DNA from: Microbulbifer yueqingensis
GTDB taxonomy: Bacteria > Pseudomonadota > Gammaproteobacteria > Pseudomonadales > Cellvibrionaceae
DNA length: 64,000 bases
Reading direction: 5' to 3'
NCBI RefSeq assembly: GCF_900100355.1
Contig: NZ_FNFH01000004.1
Span: 238,043-302,042, forward strand
The notes below the pieces were generated by a model. It was not told the origin of the DNA, ran no database searches, and worked only from the letters and a program-made list of their open reading frames with translations. Made by a program: the position numbers and the translations under genes. Positions 1 to 8,575 of the stretch are shown here, piece by piece (position 1 is the first letter of the stretch; the number at the start of each line of letters is the position of its first letter).

Positions 1-392
1 CCCTGGTGCATATCGCCAACCGCACCGCGTCGAAGGCCGAGCGGCTGGCGGAAGAGTTTGCCGGCAGCGGAAACCTGAGTGCCGGTGGACTGGATGACGT
101 CCCCCCCGGTTTTGACCTGATCATCAATGCCAGCGCCGCGAGCCTGGCCGACGAGGTGCCACCCCTGCCGGCGAGCGCCGTCGGCAACCATTGCGGGGCC
201 TACGACATGGTTTACGGTCCGCGACCGACAGCGTTTATGCGCTGGGCTGCCGCCGCCGGTGCGGAGACCGCCGACGGGCTGGGGATGCTGGTGGGGCAGG
301 CGGCGGAATCCTTTTATCTGTGGCGCGGGGTGCGCCCGGATGTGGCGCCGGTGCTGGAGCAGCTGCGCCGGGAGATGCAGCTGTCCGCCTGA
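1..392 (+). CDS. aroE: Shikimate dehydrogenase, C-terminal part (cut by window edge)
   Basis: The last ~129 residues of shikimate 5-dehydrogenase, which reduces 3-dehydroshikimate to shikimate with NADPH in the cytoplasm (aromatic amino acid pathway). The visible part holds the NADP-binding Rossmann half: the ribose-phosphate recognition stretch NRTASKAERLA, the later DLIINASAA strand, and the C-terminal DGLGMLVGQAAESFYLWRG segment characteristic of AroE. The reading frame is open to the left edge, so the start lies outside the window; the GTG at base 6 is internal. It ends ATGQL-like at a TGA, and a small membrane protein gene follows after 46 bases. Assignment is from the family signature at the C terminus. 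Confidence 0.93.
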   Translation, partial: LVHIANRTASKAERLAEEFAGSGNLSAGGLDDVPPGFDLIINASAASLADEVPPLPASAVGNHCGAYDMVYGPRPTAFMRWAAAAGAETADGLGMLVGQAAESFYLWRGVRPDVAPVLEQLRREMQLSA

Positions 393-438
393 GGACGGCT
401 TGCCGGAAAACAATAAACAGCATGAATAGAGGTAGAAC

Positions 439-840
439 GTGCGCGAATTCCTGCGAAACCTGTCCTTTTGCTTTGCCGCCGGCGCCTTCGGTGGCCTCTG
501 TTACGCCATCGGCCTGTGGGCCATGGGTTACCACGGCTTTACCCGCTGGGTGGGGGTGGATATCGCGCCCTACCTGTCCAATGCCTACCTGTACCAGCGG
601 GTGGTGTGGGGCGGCATCTGCGGGCTGATTTTCCTGCTGCCCTGGCGCCGTTCCTGGCTGACGCGCGGCTTCTTCCTGTCGCTGGTGCCCGCCGGCGTCA
701 TGCTGTTCCTGCTGCTGCCGATGCGCGGCTACGGGTTTGGCGCCCTGGCGCTGGGCGCCCTCACGCCGCTGGTAATCGTGCTCGCCTGCGCGGCGGGCGG
801 CATCGCCGCCTCGGGCCTGCTGAGCGCCCAGGGCAAATAG
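439..840 (+). CDS. Small integral membrane protein, unknown function
   Basis: A 133-residue protein with about four hydrophobic segments (roughly residues 8-28, 50-70, 78-96 and 98-125) and few charged residues, so almost certainly an inner membrane protein. The start is GTG, preceded by a GAGGTAG ribosome-binding sequence at suitable spacing. It follows aroE in the same direction and may be cotranscribed. I do not recognise a named family, and no catalytic motif is visible. Confidence 0.7.
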   Translation: MREFLRNLSFCFAAGAFGGLCYAIGLWAMGYHGFTRWVGVDIAPYLSNAYLYQRVVWGGICGLIFLLPWRRSWLTRGFFLSLVPAGVMLFLLLPMRGYGFGALALGALTPLVIVLACAAGGIAASGLLSAQGK

Positions 841-869
841 GCGGCCCTATTCAAAACTGCTCGTGATCG

Positions 870-1427
870 TCAGAACTGCTCGTGCTCGGTCAGGTACTGG
901 TTCTTGAGCTTGACGTAATTTGCGGCGGAATAACGGAAAAACTCGCGCTCCTTTTCCGTCAGTGGCCGTGCCTGTTTGCACGGCGCCCCCACATACAGGA
1001 AGCCGCTTTCCAGTCTTTTCCCGGGCGGTACCAGGGCGCCGGCCGCCAGCACCACCTCGTCCTCGATCACCGCGCCGTCAAGCACGATGGCGCCGATGCC
1101 GACCAGCACCCGGCTGCCGACGGTACAGCCATGCAGGCACGCCTTGTGGCCGATGGTAACGTCGTCTCCGATTTCCAGTGGCCACCCGGACTCATTGAAA
1201 GGCCCGGCGTGGGTGATGTGCAACACCGCACCGTCCTGCACACTGGTCCGCGCACCGATGCGGATGCGGTGCATGTCGCCGCGGACCACTGCCATCGGCC
1301 ACACCGAACTGTCATCGCCCAGGGTCACGTCGCCGATGACTGCGGCCTGCGCATCGACATAGACCGCGTTGCCGAGCTTGGGCGTCTTTTCCGCTTCGCC
1401 GTTACCATGGTTGCGCAATGGGGACAT
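870..1427 (-). CDS. yrdA: Gamma-class carbonic anhydrase-like hexapeptide protein
   Basis: A 185-residue left-handed beta-helix protein of the YrdA/gamma-carbonic anhydrase family. The hexapeptide repeat runs through most of the chain, and the three metal-ligand histidines of the family are present (in LHITH, TIGHK and CLHG). The start was placed at the ATG preceded by AGGAGGAG at ideal spacing; an ATG 33 bases upstream lacks such a site. It is divergent from oligopeptidase A. Activity as a carbonic anhydrase is not assured, because many YrdA homologues are uncharacterised. A short duplication of the last ~10 bases of the gene (AACTGCTCGTG) lies just beyond its stop. Confidence 0.9.
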   Translation of the reverse strand: MSPLRNHGNGEAEKTPKLGNAVYVDAQAAVIGDVTLGDDSSVWPMAVVRGDMHRIRIGARTSVQDGAVLHITHAGPFNESGWPLEIGDDVTIGHKACLHGCTVGSRVLVGIGAIVLDGAVIEDEVVLAAGALVPPGKRLESGFLYVGAPCKQARPLTEKEREFFRYSAANYVKLKNQYLTEHEQF

Positions 1428-1554
1428 GCCTCTCCTCCTGTACAATGGGTCCGCTATCATAGCAGGCTGGAGCAGCGGGCTTATGCCGGCACCGCGCCGG
1501 CGGAACCTGCTGCCGAGTCAATTGTTGCACCAATGCCAGAACACAGGGGCGCCC

Positions 1555-3600
1555 ATGTCCAATCCGCTGTCAGAAATCTCACTGCTGCCGCCGTTCGACC
1601 GCATGCAGCCCGACCATGTGGAGCCGGCGATCGCCGAGTTGATCGGGAATTGCCGTGACGTACTGCGTGAGGGACTGGAACAGCCCGGCTGGGACACCAC
1701 CCTGGCGCCCCTCGAAGAGGCGGAAGACCGCCTGACGCGGGCCTTCTCCCCGGTGAGTCATCTCAACAGCGTGCTGAGCGGCGACTGGCGTGCCCCCTAT
1801 GAGGCGGCGCTCGCCGAGGTCACCGCTTACTGGACTGAGCAGGGCCAGAATCCGGAGCTGTACGAAGTCTACCGTCGCTTGTCCGAAACCGGGGGTTTCG
1901 AAAACTGGCCACAGGCCCGCAAGCAGATGATCCGCCTGGGCATGCGCGATTTCCGCCTCGGCGGCGTCGCCCTGGAAGGTGAAGAGCGGGAACGTTTCGC
2001 CGCCAACAGCCGCCGCCTGGCGGAGCTGTCGAGCCGCTTTGCCAACAACGTGCTCGACGCCACCAATGCCTGGACCTACCACACCTCGGATGTCGAAGAG
2101 CTGGCGGGCCTGCCGGTCACCGCGATCGCGGCGGCCGAGGAGGCGGCACGCAGCCGCGGGAATGAGGGCTGGACCATCACCCTCGACGGTCCCAGTTACC
2201 TCGCGGTAATGACCCACGCCGACAACCGCGAGCTGCGCGAGCGGGTCTACCGGGCTTTCGTCAGCCGCGCCTCCGATGTGGGGCCGCAGGCGGGAAAATT
2301 CGACAATTCCGCGGTGATGGAGGAAATCCTGGCGCTGCGGGCCGAGCAGGCCCGGTTGCTGGGCTTTGGCAGTTACGCCGAGCTCTCGGTCGCCAGCAAG
2401 ATGGCCCCGGACGCCGGGGAAGTGACCCGCTTCCTCGAAGACCTGGCGGCGCGCGCGCGTCCGGCTGCCGAGCGCGAATATGCCGACCTGCGACTGTTCG
2501 CGCGCGAGTCACTGTCACTCGAACACCTGCATCCCTGGGACATTCCCTGGGCGGCGGAGAGGCTCAAGCAGAGCCGCTATGCCATCAGCCAGGAAGAGCT
2601 GCGCCCCTATTTCCCCTACCCGCAGGTGCTGGCGGGGCTGTTCTCGGTGGTGGAAAAGCTTTTCGGCGTGACCGTCGAGGAAGATGCCTCGGTACCGGTC
2701 TGGCACCGCGACGTCCAGTTCTTCTGGCTGGCTCGTGAGGGTGAGCGTATCGCCGGCTTTTACCTGGACCCCTTTGCCCGGGAGAAAAAACGTGGGGGGG
2801 CATGGATGGCGAGCGTGGCGACGCGCCGCCAGGCGAAGGCGGGCATGCAGCTTCCGATCGCCTACCTGGTATGCAATTTCAGCGCCGCAACCGGCGATAC
2901 CCCCTCGCTGTTGACCCACAATGAGGTCACCACGCTCTTTCACGAATTCGGCCACGGCCTGCACCATATGCTCACCCGGGTGGATGTGGCTGCAGTGTCC
3001 GGCATCAACGGCGTGGCCTGGGACGCAGTGGAGCTGCCGAGCCAGTTCCTGGAGAATTGGTGCTGGCAGCCGGAAGCGATTGCCATGATTTCCGGCCACT
3101 ACCGTACCGGCGAGCCACTGCCCCGGGCGCTGCTGGACAAGATGCTGGCCGCGAAAAATTTCCAGTCTGCCATGTTCACGGTCCGCCAGCTGGAGTTTGC
3201 CCTGTTCGACTTCCTGCTGCACAGCCGCCCGGCGGGAGCGTCGGTGCGGGAGATCCAGCAGCTGCTCGACGAGGTGCGCGCCCGGGTGGCGGTGGTGCCG
3301 GTGATAGCCGACAACCGCTTCCAGCACAGTTTCAGCCATATATTTGCCGGTGGTTACGCCGCCGGGTACTACAGCTACAAGTGGGCGGAAGTGCTCTCCG
3401 CCGATGCTTTTTCCATGTTCGAGGAACGCGGAATTTTCGACGCGGATACCGGCCTGCGTTTTCTCGGTAGTATCCTTGAGCAGGGTGGCAGTCGCGATGC
3501 CCTGGAACTGTTTACCGAATTCCGCGGGCGAGAGCCAAGCATAGAGGCGCTCTTGCGTCATTCCGGTATCGATGCCGTGACGACACCGGATGTGCAGTAG
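1555..3600 (+). CDS. prlC: Oligopeptidase A (M3 metallopeptidase)
   Basis: Cytosolic zinc oligopeptidase that degrades short peptides, including cleaved signal peptides. The protein is 681 residues from the chosen ATG, matching the ~680 usual for the family; the open frame extends 62 codons further upstream, but that part does not resemble the family and overlaps the divergent yrdA. The zinc site HEFGH lies near residue 463, with the third ligand glutamate in the following helix near 491 (AWDAVELPSQ). The C-terminal FAGGYAAGYYSYKWAE segment is a typical M3 signature. It is followed after 62 bases by yheV, an arrangement seen in other gammaproteobacteria. Confidence 0.96.
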   Translation: MSNPLSEISLLPPFDRMQPDHVEPAIAELIGNCRDVLREGLEQPGWDTTLAPLEEAEDRLTRAFSPVSHLNSVLSGDWRAPYEAALAEVTAYWTEQGQNPELYEVYRRLSETGGFENWPQARKQMIRLGMRDFRLGGVALEGEERERFAANSRRLAELSSRFANNVLDATNAWTYHTSDVEELAGLPVTAIAAAEEAARSRGNEGWTITLDGPSYLAVMTHADNRELRERVYRAFVSRASDVGPQAGKFDNSAVMEEILALRAEQARLLGFGSYAELSVASKMAPDAGEVTRFLEDLAARARPAAEREYADLRLFARESLSLEHLHPWDIPWAAERLKQSRYAISQEELRPYFPYPQVLAGLFSVVEKLFGVTVEEDASVPVWHRDVQFFWLAREGERIAGFYLDPFAREKKRGGAWMASVATRRQAKAGMQLPIAYLVCNFSAATGDTPSLLTHNEVTTLFHEFGHGLHHMLTRVDVAAVSGINGVAWDAVELPSQFLENWCWQPEAIAMISGHYRTGEPLPRALLDKMLAAKNFQSAMFTVRQLEFALFDFLLHSRPAGASVREIQQLLDEVRARVAVVPVIADNRFQHSFSHIFAGGYAAGYYSYKWAEVLSADAFSMFEERGIFDADTGLRFLGSILEQGGSRDALELFTEFRGREPSIEALLRHSGIDAVTTPDVQ

Positions 3601-3662
3601 CCACCCGCAGCTTGAGTCAAGAGATTTCAAAGTTTTTGCCACAGCGAGGTATCAGGTAAAAA

Positions 3663-3926
3663 ATGACCAGTGAATCGGGTGAAGGCAAGCCCGCGAAAAA
3701 ACGCTTTATTGCCGGCGCTGTCTGCCCCCGCTGCAGTGCGATGGACCGGATCGTCAACTACCGTGAAGGGGAAAAGAATTTCCGTGAATGCGTTGCCTGT
3801 GGCTTCAAGGATGAGATCCGCCTGCAGTCGGCACCGCGCGAGCTGGGCACGCGAGTTGCCCCGGAGCGGGACAGCGAGCGCGAGGCACCGGTAAAGATCC
3901 TGGATCCTGGCAAGAAAAAAAAATAA
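3663..3926 (+). CDS. yheV: YheV-family zinc-ribbon protein
   Basis: An 87-residue protein with two CxxC pairs (CPRC near residue 22 and CVAC near 43) that should form a single zinc ribbon. The arrangement and the segment between the pairs match the small YheV family, whose role is not established. The C terminus is a lysine-rich tail ending in four lysines. It lies downstream of prlC in the same direction and is probably cotranscribed. Confidence 0.88.
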   Translation: MTSESGEGKPAKKRFIAGAVCPRCSAMDRIVNYREGEKNFRECVACGFKDEIRLQSAPRELGTRVAPERDSEREAPVKILDPGKKKK

Positions 3927-3936
3927 CGATCTAAAA

Positions 3937-4743
3937 ATGAAGAAAATATCCATCGCCACACTGTTGCTGCTCGGTGTGTTCACCGCCCTGTTTTTTTACG
4001 AGCGCTACAGTGAGCAGAACGAGCAGCGCCGGCAGCAGACGGCAACGCTCTTGTCGCGCTGCGTGAATGAGAGTCTGCTGTCCCTGTTCCGGTTGCAGGC
4101 AAATGATTGGCGGCGCCAGTCAGGCTTCTATCCCGTGGAGGCACAAAGGCTCAGTGAGAACGCCGCCGCACTGCCCGGGCGGCTGCTCGAAGGCGAGAGC
4201 TTTCCGGAGTGGCAGGTGGCGGTGGATATCTGTGAGGAATTTACTGATCACAGTAACGCCCAGCACCGGATAATTTTTAACACCCTGGGAAAATTCGCCG
4301 CGCTCCCGGTTGGGGATAACCGCCTCCTCGACGATGGTCGTGCACGGCGGCAGCTACGCCGCCGGGCGGGTTCACTCGAGGTCGGGGCCAGGGCGGCCGA
4401 TCGTTACCTCGCCGATCTCAAGCGCGATTTTGCCCAGCTGGTTTCCTCTTCCGGGCTCTCGGCAGCAACGAAGCTGCAGGTCGAGCACGAAGTTAACGCT
4501 GAAGTACTGGACCACTATCGCAAGGGGCATTACTCCCTGTCCGGCGTCTTGGCGCATCTGGAACGGGTAAAGGCGTACTACAGCCTGCTGGTGGACAACC
4601 CCCGTGGCTGGACACTGCGCACAGGGAGCCTCTACTTCCACGACCGTGCGTTGCGCCGGGAAGTGGAGCAACTCAACAGTGCTGTGCTGCAGGGTGAAGG
4701 GGAGTTTTTTGCCAACTGGGCCCAGGTGATGGAAAGCCAGTAA
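3937..4743 (+). CDS. Unrecognised membrane-anchored protein
   Basis: A 268-residue protein beginning with a short N-terminal transmembrane or signal-anchor segment (about residues 5-20) followed by a highly charged, mostly helical remainder. This predicts a single-pass periplasmic protein or a cleaved secreted one. Two cysteines occur, near residues 46 and 98. It starts 10 bases after yheV and is likely the last gene of the prlC-yheV transcript. I do not recognise the family. Confidence 0.68.
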   Translation: MKKISIATLLLLGVFTALFFYERYSEQNEQRRQQTATLLSRCVNESLLSLFRLQANDWRRQSGFYPVEAQRLSENAAALPGRLLEGESFPEWQVAVDICEEFTDHSNAQHRIIFNTLGKFAALPVGDNRLLDDGRARRQLRRRAGSLEVGARAADRYLADLKRDFAQLVSSSGLSAATKLQVEHEVNAEVLDHYRKGHYSLSGVLAHLERVKAYYSLLVDNPRGWTLRTGSLYFHDRALRREVEQLNSAVLQGEGEFFANWAQVMESQ

Positions 4744-4774
4744 GCGCAAGGTGACGGTGTGATGGAAAAACGGT

Positions 4775-4807
4775 GAGCAGGCGCTGGTGTTGTTTTTCTG
4801 CCTGCTC
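4775..4807. terminator. Hairpin between convergent genes
   Basis: GAGCAGGC and GCCTGCTC form an 8-bp inverted repeat with a 17-base loop in the gap between two convergent genes. The position suits a bidirectional terminator, but there is no strong T tract after either arm (the Ts lie in the loop), so this is tentative. Confidence 0.3.
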
Positions 4808-4866
4808 GAGGCATCCATCCTGAGTGAGTTATTCCTGTAATGGGTTCGCCAATGCCTTTCCGGCGC

Positions 4867-5532
4867 TCAGTGCACGGAATCACTGCTGAGTGAAAAATCC
4901 GGGGTCAGCAGCCTGAACTGCAACCCCTCAGCGAGATCGGGCCAGTCGCCCGGCGACTCGTTAAATTTTTGCTGGCACAGAAACAGTGCCACCACCCTGT
5001 CACTGCTGAATTCCAGGTCGGCGAACACCCGGCCGAGATGCCAACAGTGGTTGTCTGTCTCCTCACAACGCTGCTCGTCGAGCAGCTCGCGCATGATCAG
5101 GTTGGAGAGCAGCGGGTCCATGGGCAGGAGGGGTGAGCCGCACAGGGGGTGCAGCCGGTCATTGACCTCTTCCATTGCCCGGTGGGAAAAGTAGGCTTCC
5201 TGCGCCAGCGCACCCAGATCCGGCCTCGTGCCGGCGGCACCCGACATGGCTGCCAGGCCCTTGTCTATCATCTCCTGTAGCGGCTGGAAATCAATTCCGG
5301 CCGCCTCGAGCAGTTGCTGCAACTGGTGCAGCCAGCGCGGCACAACGCGCACGTATCTGATGGCAAAGCAGGTGAGGTGCAGCGCGCTGTCACCCTCTGG
5401 AAGTTGGATGCTGCGGTGGAGGCCGGTAAGCCGGCCGAGGACAGCCTGCCGAAAGTCTCCCTGCTCCCGCTCCCGCATCACGGCGAGATCGATATTCCGC
5501 TGCATCTGGCGATATTGGTTGTACATCGGCAC
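4867..5532 (-). CDS. Unrecognised cytoplasmic protein
   Basis: A 221-residue protein with no signal peptide or membrane segment, rich in leucine and acidic residues and predicted mostly helical. Scattered cysteines and histidines show no clear metal-binding spacing. It converges with the previous gene and lies 79 bases downstream of the MATE transporter on the same strand, so the two could share a transcript. I do not recognise the family. Confidence 0.62.
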   Translation of the reverse strand: MPMYNQYRQMQRNIDLAVMREREQGDFRQAVLGRLTGLHRSIQLPEGDSALHLTCFAIRYVRVVPRWLHQLQQLLEAAGIDFQPLQEMIDKGLAAMSGAAGTRPDLGALAQEAYFSHRAMEEVNDRLHPLCGSPLLPMDPLLSNLIMRELLDEQRCEETDNHCWHLGRVFADLEFSSDRVVALFLCQQKFNESPGDWPDLAEGLQFRLLTPDFSLSSDSVH

Positions 5533-5611
5533 CCGCTTGACAGTGTCGTCTAATGTTTTTCATTTTGCCTGTTATATAGCAACGGACCGTGACTGGTGCA
5601 AAGACGACCCA

Positions 5612-6970
5612 TTATCGTGGGCTGGCTGTCGTCCAAAAGTTGTTTTGATTGTAGTAGCGGAAATAGAGCAGCAGTCCCGCAGATCGTGCGCTGATCCACA
5701 AAAACAGGCTAAACCATACGCCATGGTTGCCCCAGGGCCGCGTCAGCCACCAGGCGGGGAGAAAAACCAGCACGGTCGCCACGAACATCGTATCGCGCAT
5801 TTCGCGGCTCCGCCCCGCGCCAATAAATACCCCGTCGAGCAGGTAGCACCAGACCGCCAGCAACGGCAGCGCACACAGCCATGGATAAACCGATCCGGCT
5901 TCGGCGAGCACGGGTTTGAGGTCGGTGAAGAGTGGCAATATCCAGTCCCGGCCTGGAAGCAGCACGGCGGTAACCAGCAGGGCGCTACCCAGTGCCCAGT
6001 GCGCCGCGCTGCGTACCGTCGCCCGGAAAAGCTCCGGCGACTTCCGCCCGACCGCGTCCCCCACAAGGGCCTCGCTCGCGTGGGCAAAGCCATCGAGCGC
6101 ATAGGAGGTGATCATCAGTAGCTGCAGAAGGATTGCGTTGGCGGCGAGGATTGCGTCTCCCTGGGCCGCACCCTGGGCGGTGAAAAATGCCAGGGCAAAC
6201 AGGAGCAGGCAGGTGCGCAGGAAAAGGTCCACATTGATTGACAGCAGTTCCCGCCACGGCGCCGCGTTGACCCAGGGGTAGAGCCGGGCATCCCTTACCC
6301 GGGCCAGCATCTTCCTGTAAATACCTTCTTCCAGCCCGCGCAACAGGTAAATCCCAAACGCAAAAGCAGTGGTATCGGCGCACACCGTTGCCAGCGCGGC
6401 CCCGCGCGCTCCCAGGCCGAGGCCGACAATAAATACCACGTCGAGCAGGATATTGAGCAGGTTCGCCGCGAGCAGGATAAGCAGCGGCGCGCGACTGTCC
6501 TGTCGCCCGATAAAAAACCCCAGTAACGCAAAGTTTGCCAGTACCAGCGGCGCGCTGAAGAGCCGGATCTGCAGATAGGCCTCGGCGTGGGGTGCTGCTG
6601 CGGCGCTGGCGTTCATCCACCGGACAATGGTGCCAAGCAGGGGGGTGGCCAGTACCATCAGCGCGACGCCCAGGAGCAGCGCCATCCACATTGCCCTCAA
6701 CAGCCACCCGATACCGCCGTCGGGGCTGGCCGCCGAGCGGGCCACCAGCCCGGTTGTCCCCATGCGCAGGAAACCGAAGGCCCACAGCAACATGGATATC
6801 GCGCTCGCGCCCACGGCTACCGCAGACAGGTATACCGGTGATGGCTGGTGCCCCAGTATCGCGGTGTCCACCGCCCCCAGCAGGGGGACCGAGATATTGC
6901 TGAGGATCATTGGCCAGGCCAGTTGCCAGACGCGCCGGGACATATTTTCAGCTGTGGGTGACTGGTTCAT
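5612..6970 (-). CDS. MATE-family efflux transporter (DinF-like)
   Basis: A 452-residue polytopic membrane protein with about twelve hydrophobic segments in two similar halves. It is of the multidrug and toxin extrusion class, which exports organic cations in exchange for Na+ or H+. The N-terminal segment (WQLAWPMILSNISVPLLGAVDTAI) has the MATE pattern with the DinF/NorM-like aspartate in TM1. Length is typical. Substrate cannot be predicted. Confidence 0.88.
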   Translation of the reverse strand: MNQSPTAENMSRRVWQLAWPMILSNISVPLLGAVDTAILGHQPSPVYLSAVAVGASAISMLLWAFGFLRMGTTGLVARSAASPDGGIGWLLRAMWMALLLGVALMVLATPLLGTIVRWMNASAAAAPHAEAYLQIRLFSAPLVLANFALLGFFIGRQDSRAPLLILLAANLLNILLDVVFIVGLGLGARGAALATVCADTTAFAFGIYLLRGLEEGIYRKMLARVRDARLYPWVNAAPWRELLSINVDLFLRTCLLLFALAFFTAQGAAQGDAILAANAILLQLLMITSYALDGFAHASEALVGDAVGRKSPELFRATVRSAAHWALGSALLVTAVLLPGRDWILPLFTDLKPVLAEAGSVYPWLCALPLLAVWCYLLDGVFIGAGRSREMRDTMFVATVLVFLPAWWLTRPWGNHGVWFSLFLWISARSAGLLLYFRYYNQNNFWTTASPR

Positions 6971-7405
6971 TGCATTGATACTTAAGTTGGCGAATTCATT
7001 GACTTTTTGCCACCGATATGTTCCTTTTGTTGTCGTGCACTGCCTCTACGACCGGGGCGCACGGGATCTGCACCGGCTGGCTCGTCGCCCGCCCGCAGCA
7101 GAAGAAGAGAAGTACTGAGACAGTAGTTGCAACAAAAGAAACGCAGGTTGTTGGTTGTACCTTCCGGACGACGACATCTGAAGTAAAAAATCTTTGCGAA
7201 AAGAATAACAAGTTGCACTGAAGCAGTATCGCGAGGAAAGGTTTCCCCTTTTTTTGCCCAGTGTATGTAGTCTTGTCTTACTACACGATGTCCACAAATT
7301 TTGTGTGGAATAACCCGGCCTGCGGTCAGCGGTGCGGGGGATCCAGTTATCCGTGGAAGCAGCCGATGGCTGATATAAAAACAAACACACGGAGATCTGT
7401 AGGCG
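6971..7405. other. 435-base intergenic region between MATE gene and cox operon
   Basis: This non-coding interval carries the divergent promoters of the MATE gene and the cytochrome oxidase operon. It is more AT-rich than the flanking genes. Open frames on the minus strand here are short and lack ribosome-binding sites. Two palindromic elements near its right end are listed separately. No confident -35/-10 pair stands out. Confidence 0.6.
7266..7308. promoter_or_regulatory. Two palindromes upstream of coxB
   Basis: TGTAGT-N8-ACTACA at 7266-7285 is a perfect 6-bp inverted repeat. It is followed by the near-palindrome CCACAAATTTTGTGTGG at 7292-7308. Both lie about 100-140 bases before the coxB start and could be regulator sites or leader hairpins. 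The protein that might bind them cannot be named. Confidence 0.35.
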
Positions 7406-8551
7406 ATGTTGAAAGGCTTCAATCGGCTGTTCGCCTTGCTGGCAACTTCGCTGCCGGCCTACTCCGCTTTCGCGGAAGTTGAGGGGGCGGAGCGCTGGGG
7501 GGTCAATATGACCCAGGGCGTAACCGAAGTTTCCCGCACCACTTACGACCTGCACATGCTGATCTTCTGGATCTGCGTGGCAATCGGTGTGGTCGTTTTC
7601 GGGGTGATGTTCTACAGCATGTGGCGTCACCGCAAGAGCAAGGGTTACAAGGCGGCACAGTTCCACGAGAGTACGGCGGTGGAGCTGGTGTGGACCATCA
7701 TCCCCACGCTGATCCTGGTGCTGATGGCCATACCGGCAACCAAGACCCTCTACGATATTTACGATACCGGGGAAGCCGACCTCGATATCATGATCACCGG
7801 TTACCAGTGGAAGTGGAAATACGACTACCTCGGAACCGATGTCTCGTTTTTCTCCAATCTCTCCACACCGCGTTCCCAGATCGATAACCAGCTTCCCAAG
7901 GGCGAGAACTACCTTCTCGAGGTCGACGAGCCGGTGGTGGTGCCCGTGGGCAAGAAAATCCGCTTCCTGTTCACCGCCAATGACGTCATCCACGCCTGGT
8001 GGGTACCGGAACTGGCTGTGAAGAAGGACGCAATTCCGGGCTTTATCAACGACGCCTGGACCCGTATCGAGGAACCCGGCATCTACCGTGGCCAGTGTGC
8101 CGAGCTCTGCGGTAAGGACCACGGCTTCATGCCGGTGGTGGTGAAGGCTGTGCCGCAGGAGGAGTACGACGCGTGGCTGAGTGAGCGCGCGGCCAGCGCG
8201 GCGAAGATGCGCGAGCTGACCGAGAAGACCTTCGACTTCGACGAGCTGTTCGCCATGGGCGAGAAGGTCTACAACCGCAACTGCGCCGCCTGTCACCAGC
8301 CCAATGGCCAGGGCGTACCGGGCACCTTCCCCGCTATCGCCGGCTCCCAGATCGCCACCGGGCCACTGGATGAGCACCTGAGCATCGTGGTTGATGGCTC
8401 GCCCCAGAACCCGGCCATGCAGGCGTTCGGGCCGCAGCTGTCCGAGGTCGACCTCGCCGCAGTGATCACCTACCAGCGCAATGCCTTTGGCAATGACATG
8501 GGCGATACCGTGCAACCCGTCGACATCCTCAATTTTAAGAATAAACAATAA
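7406..8551 (+). CDS. coxB: Cytochrome c oxidase subunit II with fused cytochrome c domain
   Basis: Subunit II of an aa3/caa3-type terminal oxidase, 381 residues. Order: a signal sequence (~1-23), two transmembrane helices (~50-72 and ~92-112), then a periplasmic cupredoxin domain with the CuA motif CxELCGxxHxxM (cysteines near 231 and 235, histidine near 239, methionine near 242). A C-terminal cytochrome c domain follows with CAACH near 292-296. The fused c domain makes this a caa3-like subunit that accepts electrons directly onto its own heme c. It heads the operon coxB-coxA-ctaG-coxC. Confidence 0.96.
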   Translation: MLKGFNRLFALLATSLPAYSAFAEVEGAERWGVNMTQGVTEVSRTTYDLHMLIFWICVAIGVVVFGVMFYSMWRHRKSKGYKAAQFHESTAVELVWTIIPTLILVLMAIPATKTLYDIYDTGEADLDIMITGYQWKWKYDYLGTDVSFFSNLSTPRSQIDNQLPKGENYLLEVDEPVVVPVGKKIRFLFTANDVIHAWWVPELAVKKDAIPGFINDAWTRIEEPGIYRGQCAELCGKDHGFMPVVVKAVPQEEYDAWLSERAASAAKMRELTEKTFDFDELFAMGEKVYNRNCAACHQPNGQGVPGTFPAIAGSQIATGPLDEHLSIVVDGSPQNPAMQAFGPQLSEVDLAAVITYQRNAFGNDMGDTVQPVDILNFKNKQ

Positions 8552-8575
8552 GCAGGAGCCGAAAGGAGTAAGAGT

